From NCBI GenBank assembly GCA_002373555.1, contig DFKM01000174.1, positions 1 to 19,679 of the forward strand: a stretch of DNA of 19,679 nt, given 5' to 3'. A program made the translations under genes and the position numbers. The notes below the pieces were generated by a model. That model saw only the letters and a list, made by a program, of their open reading frames with translations. It was not told where the DNA came from and made no database searches. The stretch is from Lachnospiraceae bacterium UBA3645 (GTDB lineage Bacteria > Bacillota > Clostridia > Lachnospirales > Lachnospiraceae). Shown here in pieces: positions 16,001-19,679 of this stretch (within the stretch, counting starts at the first letter, position 1; each line of letters begins with the position of its first letter).

Positions 16001-19000
16001 TCCGGGAGAGTCAGGAAAGCAATACTGTCCTTACCATATCTTATATGGACTTTGAACAGACGATGGATCTGTACCTGCGCGATATCACGGATCTTTCGGA
16101 GGTGACGGCAGGCGCTGCATTCTCCGATTCCATTTACGGAAACGCAGGCCGCAAGCTGCGGTTCACGCCGGAAACAGACGGTTATTACAGGATCCAGCTC
16201 CGGTATAATGCGGCAGAATGCGAGGCTGCGGTCTCACGCATTGCTGATGCGGCAGGTGAGCACGCTTCCTCTGTCCGGAGGAAAGAGAGCAGGGACGGAG
16301 ACACAGCGACGCAGGAGAACGTAGTATTCCTGAAGGGAAATACGACTTATATCCTTACGCTGGCCGGGGAAGCAGACGGGGACTATTACGGCAGTTATGC
16401 ATTCACATTGCAGGTGACCGCGGCGACAGATCTCGGAAACGGCGGGCAGAGCAGTTCTGCGGGTGCCGGGGAAGAAGTACTCTATCAGATCACGCCGGAG
16501 ACGGCAGCGTATTATCAGTTTACGCTGGAAACATCCACAGAAGCCGCATTTTCGGTGCTGAATCACGCCGGAACGGAAATGAAGCTGATCGAAGGAGAGA
16601 AGGAAGACGGCGGCAGCAGACATTACTATACACTGAAAATGGAAGCACAGCCGTATCTTGTAAGTGTCGTCAATAACGGCACAGTGCGCGCGAGACATTC
16701 GGTCGCTGCGGCGGTAAAGCCTGCCGTAACAAAGATCAGCGTGCTTACGCAGCCGGAAAAGACGGACTATTATTCCCAGCTGGATAGCCTGATCGATGCA
16801 GCCGGTCTGGCCATTCAGATCCGGTATGATGACGGAACGAAGGAAACGCTGGAATACGGCAAACGGAGCAGCTGGGGCCTGAAAATGTCCCTGGACTATG
16901 CTGCATTTGAACAGAATGCCGCCGGGAAGTATGTCCCCGGTACGCATGACGTGACGGTCCGGTATATGGATCAGACGGCATCCTATCCGGTGACGATCAA
17001 ACGGTTTGACGAGACATCCGCGCCGCTGCTTGCTCCGGAGACGAGTGAAAATATAAGCGGCAGCAGAGGAGAAACAGTTTATTACGTGTTCAAGCCGGCG
17101 CATGACGGAGAGCATCGGTTCTATACCATGCAGGCGGATGCGTTCCTGTTCATTTCCTTATATGATATGGAAGGAACGCTGCTCGGTTCTGCGAGCGGAA
17201 CATCTGCAGCCGGATACGATGCCTCTGTCAATGCGGAACTCAAGGCGGAAGATACCTATATCCTCGGCGTCCGGGCTCTGTATGCGGATGATGATTTCCA
17301 TGCGGTCATCCGTATGCATGAAACGGCACTATATACAGAGGTCACAGGTATCCGCCTGGATCAGACGCAGATCTTCTTTAAGGAAAACGGAGAGTCAAAA
17401 CAGCTTACGGCTGCTGTGGCGCCGGAAGATGCGGAGAACCCTGCCGTCAGATGGAGCAGCTCCGATGAAACGGTCGCTGTGGTCGATGAGAACGGACTTG
17501 TCACGGCTGTCGGAAACGGCCGCTGCAGGATCACTGCAGAAACGGAAGAGCATGGATACAAAGCAGTCTGTGAAGTGGTCTATGATCTTTCGATTCCTTC
17601 GATTACGGATGTGGAGCCTGCAGACGGAAGCGCTGTCGGACCGGCCGTACAGTATCTGCGGGTAACGGCAAAGGATGATGCGGATATCGATGATGTCATC
17701 GTGGGTATGAAGCGTGCGGAAGATACCGTTTATGCGGCGGAGAACACTTTTGTTGTGGCGGATAAGGATGAAGACATGAATCCTGTCGCCGTGATCAATG
17801 TGCCTGTCAGCTGGGACGCGTATAAAAACGGAGATGCCGTGAATATCCGTCTGATCCCGCGTGACAAAGCAGGCAACCAGGGCGAAGAGAAATACGTTTA
17901 TACCTATACGGTGGACAAGACAGCGCCGGAGCTTGCAGACATGAGCGTTGTGCTGAATGAAGCAGAATACCCCGGCAGGGCTGAGATCAGCTGGACTGCA
18001 GGAGAAGATGTCTCGTACTTCGCACTGTACCGTCGAAGAACAATGGATGCGGAAGAGGATGAGACGCTGGTCCGGATCATTTCCGCAGAAGCGGGACAGA
18101 CGGCGTATGTTTACACGGATGAAAAGATCCCAAATGAAGATGATGAATTCTTATACCGTCTCAAGGCATATGACAGTGTCGGGAATATTTCCGAATGTAG
18201 TGAAACTGTCTGGCGGTACAGGATGACAGCACCGCCGCAGATCGGATGGGCGCCTGCCGCGACCCTGATCTCTGGCGAAAAGCTGAAGTTCCCGCTGGCG
18301 GAGGTCACTTCGGAAGAAGGGCTGGGCTCTCTGAATGTTGACTGGGGTGACGGTACGGAACCGGTCAGTCTGGAAGAGTATGACCTGGATGACTATGACA
18401 GCAGGACGCTGGAACACATTTATACGCTGCCGGAGGGAACTGCGGAGACGGAAGTCACTGTCCGTGTAAGCGTTACAAGCCGCTATTCCTGGGAGACGGC
18501 TGAACTGGAGAAGACGATCCGTATCGTTAATAGAGACGAGGCCGGTATTCTGAACGTGACGGTACAGGATACAGACGGCATACCGCTTGCAAATGCACCG
18601 GTCTACATCCGCATGGGTGCGGAAGATCAGGAGATCCTGAAGACGGATGCATCCGGAAAGCTTACTTACATCGGCGCCGGCAGCAGCGATGCGGCAGCGT
18701 CGGAGAGCATTATACAGGTGGGCGTTTTCGCGTCCGGCTATCTGCCTGCGAAGAAGTCTGTGCGGTTTATGAACGGGCAGACCGCGGAAGCAGCATTTGC
18801 GCTGAAAGAACAGGAACTGGTGAGCGGAGAATTCGAAACCCATCGGATGACGCCCGAGGAGATCGAAGCTGCAGGCCTGCATCTGTCTTCGGCAGACAAT
18901 TACAATGTCATACAGTACAACGTAAAGCTGGATTATGCGACGCTGACTGTTTACTGGAACGATGACGATCTGCTCGATGTGAAGGTCGACGGCCAGGGCA

Positions 19001-19679
19001 AATATGTCATTGCACGGCCGCAGGAGGATATCCTGGTGGTCATGGAGATCCCTGTCGCCGTATCGGCGCTGAAGGAATTCTTTGATGTCAGACTGTATAT
19101 TATGAACAATTCTTCGGAGGAGTTCAGCCTGCTGCAGAATGAGATCCGCCTGCATGTGCCGGAAGGACTGACGGTCGTGGGAACGAATCCTGAAACTGTA
19201 GAGGTCAATAAGATCGCCGGACAGTCCACAGAGACGATCAGCTGGGTGCTCCGGGGTGATACAGCGGGAGAATATTCGCTTTCCGCGGATTATGCGGGCA
19301 TGCTTTCCGACTTTATGGTGCCGGTGAAGGCATCGTTTGCAACGGAAGAGCCGATCCGGGTGCGCGGTCTGGAAGATCTGAAGGTGACGATGGAAGTGCC
19401 GGAGGAGTATGTGGGCGGTAAGCTGTATTACCGTCTGATTCTTGAAAACACGGCGGATCCGGGGGATGCAGCCTCTGATCTGTATCTGCCGGGACTGAAC
19501 GGAGAAGGCGAGCTGCTGGAAACCGTGCTGCGCAGAAGCGGCGGAGAGACGGAGAAGCTGAACAAGTCGCCGGAAGTCCTGCATGCAGGAGAGAGGCTGG
19601 AAAGACTGTACAGGATCGTACGGGCCCAGGCAATCGATCCGGAGATCGGCGTACTGCTCAGCGACCTCGAAGACGTATT
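10087..19679 (+). CDS. Giant secreted multidomain beta-sandwich protein (>3197 aa, 3' end missing)
   Basis: The frame from ATG 10087 stays open to the right edge: 3197 codons with no stop. A second ATG at 10090 has better spacing (8 nt) from AGGGAG at 10076-10081. Residues 1-34 form a Sec signal peptide (KKLAKR, hydrophobic core, cleavage after PALA). Residues about 60-2410 are an array of PPC-like modules of about 100 aa, marked by F-T-P-x-x-x-G-x-Y-x-F (FTPDISGTYRF, FTPEADGLYLF, FTPDAAGFYKF, FTPETDGYYRI). They alternate with seven Ig-like modules carrying Y-x-DGT-x-E-x-L and ending in a YMD-type strand. Then follow Big_2 (2420-2498, RWSSSDETVAVVDENGLVTA), an Ig-like module (2506-2610), an FnIII-like module (2616-2711), a PKD-like module with WGDGTE (2753-2758), a carboxypeptidase-regulatory-like module (2819-2897), and a DUF11-like module near 3000-3100. 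No catalytic domain is visible. Probably an adhesin or surface/matrix protein; anchoring is unknown because the C-terminus is outside. It is encoded 32 nt after a response regulator gene. Confidence 0.88.
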   Translation, partial: MMKKLAKRVSETVISCIAVVLLAAVLGAAVPALASGSAEEPSPADPPAAETPVYTALVLDETAAAEIGEGSEYAWFTFTPDISGTYRFVSEGTADTFAEAFEDPAGDRIAMSDDAKAGEYDADINFSLELPLKKNTPYYFRTSMTDGTEGTFDVRISYVGKALEKVTVLKAPRTVFYEGLDDKTDLNSSEADHYKYYNKDAVILAEYTDGDSEYLGFGDMRSAYTDQSAALQYGAGTAPNYYDYSYDWSSPEFVIRLSYLDWTESWPAALVGKENIPALTEGVTEAKPADNYNYYTFTPEADGLYLFSASAFGPAYCRPTISLTDDNGGTIAPAVSVSNRSGTHFGAELQAGRTYRTEIVLKYYEKPMLQDPNMLVTVQKACLPSASDLADENGMLSGGSGNLFLDLTEEQTAARRITVRYTSSLDSDSNVDMPVLLDGNGQTLEMDVQEAETPAAGFAREKKFTTPALAGGVPYYLVWNAPDNWQMEIADYTDEDRIALTADAPLNSDTAQSAGKTYTFSAPDNGYYRIIAKSDSKISASAEFLPENSSDSAYQEPNAQEGIQCQYIWIREMKKGELALITVSASGGDAGTAAFTLTAETFPAVTSYKIIGEKLEIPFGEDLWSALHTVPIELIYADKDSETLTYGARSAKSGITISGSEGGIPTDSAGFYKTGTYRDHVKITYLNKSYAVPVVITAANDTETLPALTAGETAEQTVQLPDDSYSGSVSWKFTPAETGVFSAAAEITSGNGRYVYLGIYNEDGSFAAAVKDNITTNTGAVQALLFAGRTYTVRAKLGSDRPGAEVTCAVTMTNTGETAVTIAPGETVTADRTDSDPLTWIAFTPGTDMSFRLYSSDKVSESAYDDDNEWAPRAALYIDGEPAGTNSYGSEGWNFLLFGTAPAGSRCDLLISDTRDFYGTASAAVHMDSIPSVTSLSVSGMQTRFVYPYDRFSVLGLTGTAVLDNAVPETVGVYGDPSSYTYQRLSVSIQNPVYDETLSRDWNGNLDTANPYLLPGDYQVDVSYCGAHASYTIHVTAGEDLTEELTEDEPFDAGLTGDKILTFTPAEEGIYILELVCDSENASVSSPDDSWIPCGSASYDSTDGGKESLERYYKEMTAGETVRIRAHAAECAENVHFRASVSRPETFAAGETVQKTMPDYEGMILQTEIGEAGFYELTVSSSADEELYVYSSISQRKKGRLTSLSVQGMEGCAFVEDDQVYRFNGRFYAYLQPGTCLLTLSGRDASGNTVSVALQQAERINGLAEEITDTLPLVHNDSYSRDSILAYAVVPEQDGSYSFRLDTEKYNGSLRLCSAGKELAYSSQSAWDSENSTYYRTLKAELTAGTEYLLILQGESQTAYTLSAEPTVTAVSMEITRKPKQNYLYKLDSLGKWYNDAHTERYGLDGSIAFTVNYSDGTSEELNSYPNYMSSKTGERFRILFPEDTPVNIDGRLMPGSYEFKLSYMGLTLPVPVEVAGLADIPEIGMQEDGTGSYTGAMDGGYQTSGNWYVDKAVRFRAPAEGFYDVRIGGSANFRNRSYQSVEMDRDYTDNVYTVYVKEGAFCYITTTFYDSETAADSFDVFVEPTRKVTVTELAENVPVTLEPGKMQWFRFVPEHPEESYYINTRGTGRASVRYFGSPDQGYTDYNDFDDWDDRGNGDDICAEFWPGEEGLWFRADTTGCSDPTVLTVVKSKTATGLELLTEGEIFCSSLPDHVDAGFSDLLFKITYDDGTEEELTFGYNGTRERTYSLIREQMEVLPPDWERDADGHIVEKSYQVRFRYMDKKTDVPVTVRDIAGLEPAEDEMEHSFTPGKPEYYRFTPDAAGFYKFTLSYDAETVSRPELAVLDAGLDEMEAVFTDKEPADELQTVSAVYQLEADQICCVKITNTASDALDIRLNIEALPAVSNAEITQYPASEYYPAAETSASLAGLILQVEYEDGQTETIEDGERSAVTGLPVIGTLEGNRKGDLRFRESQESNTVLTISYMDFEQTMDLYLRDITDLSEVTAGAAFSDSIYGNAGRKLRFTPETDGYYRIQLRYNAAECEAAVSRIADAAGEHASSVRRKESRDGDTATQENVVFLKGNTTYILTLAGEADGDYYGSYAFTLQVTAATDLGNGGQSSSAGAGEEVLYQITPETAAYYQFTLETSTEAAFSVLNHAGTEMKLIEGEKEDGGSRHYYTLKMEAQPYLVSVVNNGTVRARHSVAAAVKPAVTKISVLTQPEKTDYYSQLDSLIDAAGLAIQIRYDDGTKETLEYGKRSSWGLKMSLDYAAFEQNAAGKYVPGTHDVTVRYMDQTASYPVTIKRFDETSAPLLAPETSENISGSRGETVYYVFKPAHDGEHRFYTMQADAFLFISLYDMEGTLLGSASGTSAAGYDASVNAELKAEDTYILGVRALYADDDFHAVIRMHETALYTEVTGIRLDQTQIFFKENGESKQLTAAVAPEDAENPAVRWSSSDETVAVVDENGLVTAVGNGRCRITAETEEHGYKAVCEVVYDLSIPSITDVEPADGSAVGPAVQYLRVTAKDDADIDDVIVGMKRAEDTVYAAENTFVVADKDEDMNPVAVINVPVSWDAYKNGDAVNIRLIPRDKAGNQGEEKYVYTYTVDKTAPELADMSVVLNEAEYPGRAEISWTAGEDVSYFALYRRRTMDAEEDETLVRIISAEAGQTAYVYTDEKIPNEDDEFLYRLKAYDSVGNISECSETVWRYRMTAPPQIGWAPAATLISGEKLKFPLAEVTSEEGLGSLNVDWGDGTEPVSLEEYDLDDYDSRTLEHIYTLPEGTAETEVTVRVSVTSRYSWETAELEKTIRIVNRDEAGILNVTVQDTDGIPLANAPVYIRMGAEDQEILKTDASGKLTYIGAGSSDAAASESIIQVGVFASGYLPAKKSVRFMNGQTAEAAFALKEQELVSGEFETHRMTPEEIEAAGLHLSSADNYNVIQYNVKLDYATLTVYWNDDDLLDVKVDGQGKYVIARPQEDILVVMEIPVAVSALKEFFDVRLYIMNNSSEEFSLLQNEIRLHVPEGLTVVGTNPETVEVNKIAGQSTETISWVLRGDTAGEYSLSADYAGMLSDFMVPVKASFATEEPIRVRGLEDLKVTMEVPEEYVGGKLYYRLILENTADPGDAASDLYLPGLNGEGELLETVLRRSGGETEKLNKSPEVLHAGERLERLYRIVRAQAIDPEIGVLLSDLEDV
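10261..17340 (+). repeat. PPC-like / Ig-like protein repeat array within the giant gene
   Basis: PPC signature strands fall near residues 73, 291, 515, 728, 836, 1059, 1163, 1284, 1512, 1607, 1814, 2022, 2130 and 2330. A more degenerate one lies around 395-492. Gaps are about 95-120 residues (adjacent PPC modules) or 200-228 residues (another module between, usually Ig-like). Ig-like modules start near 163, 605, 933, 1368, 1695, 1905 and 2214. The repeats are diverged in sequence, so I see no long exact DNA repeat. Confidence 0.7.

Noticed and set aside
18151..19584. Long antisense open frame of 477 codons on the minus strand
   Set aside because: It lies entirely opposite the giant gene, has no ribosome binding site or recognisable domain and is rich in Arg/His/Cys as typical for shadows of GC-biased coding DNA. 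The plus frame has coherent domains throughout.
1..19679. CRISPR arrays, insertion sequences, tRNA or rRNA genes, prophage genes
   Set aside because: I saw no regularly spaced direct repeats of CRISPR type, no transposase or integrase frame, and no cloverleaf other than the tRNA-like part of the tmRNA.

Overview
The window looks like a chromosomal stretch of a moderate-GC Gram-positive anaerobe, probably a Lachnospiraceae/Clostridia member. The basis is the Firmicutes-style ribosome binding sites (AAGGAGG), the tmRNA with an AEDNFAYAA tag, a DUF975 membrane protein, VanRS-like and NarL-like two-component systems, and a very large Sec-secreted modular surface protein. The lineage is an inference from gene style, not from a database match.

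Layout. (1) 1-371: the 3' end of a flavodoxin-fold reductase gene, ending at a hairpin shared with the converging gene. (2) 467-2557, minus strand: two tandem paralogs, each exactly 310 aa, with near-identical signal peptides and degenerate YD/RHS-like tyrosine-rich repeats. Each has its own promoter, and the upstream one has a strong terminator. (3) 2726-3149: a divergently transcribed tmRNA gene (ssrA) with a near-consensus promoter and terminator. An exact 18-nt inverted copy of its 3' T-arm lies just past the terminator. (4) 3242-3655: a small stand-alone protein resembling the N-terminal metal-associated-like region of P-type ATPases, with its 3' end duplicated in tandem. (5) 3754-6640: a likely operon of a DUF975 membrane protein, an OmpR-family response regulator and a VanS-like histidine kinase, preceded by an 11-bp-spaced TTAAGG direct repeat that looks like an OmpR-type operator. 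(6) 6761 to the window end: a second, tightly packed unit. It has a polytopic membrane sensor with a degenerate kinase-like tail, a soluble HisKA_3-type kinase starting at TTG and overlapping the sensor gene, and a NarL-family regulator. Only 32 nt further on comes a giant secreted protein that stays open for at least 3197 codons and runs off the window.

How the genes may work together. The most interesting part is 6761-19679. The sensing membrane protein appears to have lost the catalytic residues, a separate soluble kinase carries the His and ATP-binding motifs, and the regulator sits immediately before the giant surface protein with no visible terminator between them. A dedicated signalling cassette co-transcribed with a giant adhesin-like or matrix protein is a reasonable inference. 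The giant protein is a beaded array of about 14-15 PPC-like beta-sandwich modules alternating with 7 Ig-like modules, followed by Big_2, FnIII-like, PKD-like and carboxypeptidase-regulatory-like modules. No catalytic domain is visible in the part present, and its C-terminus (anchor or otherwise) is outside the window.
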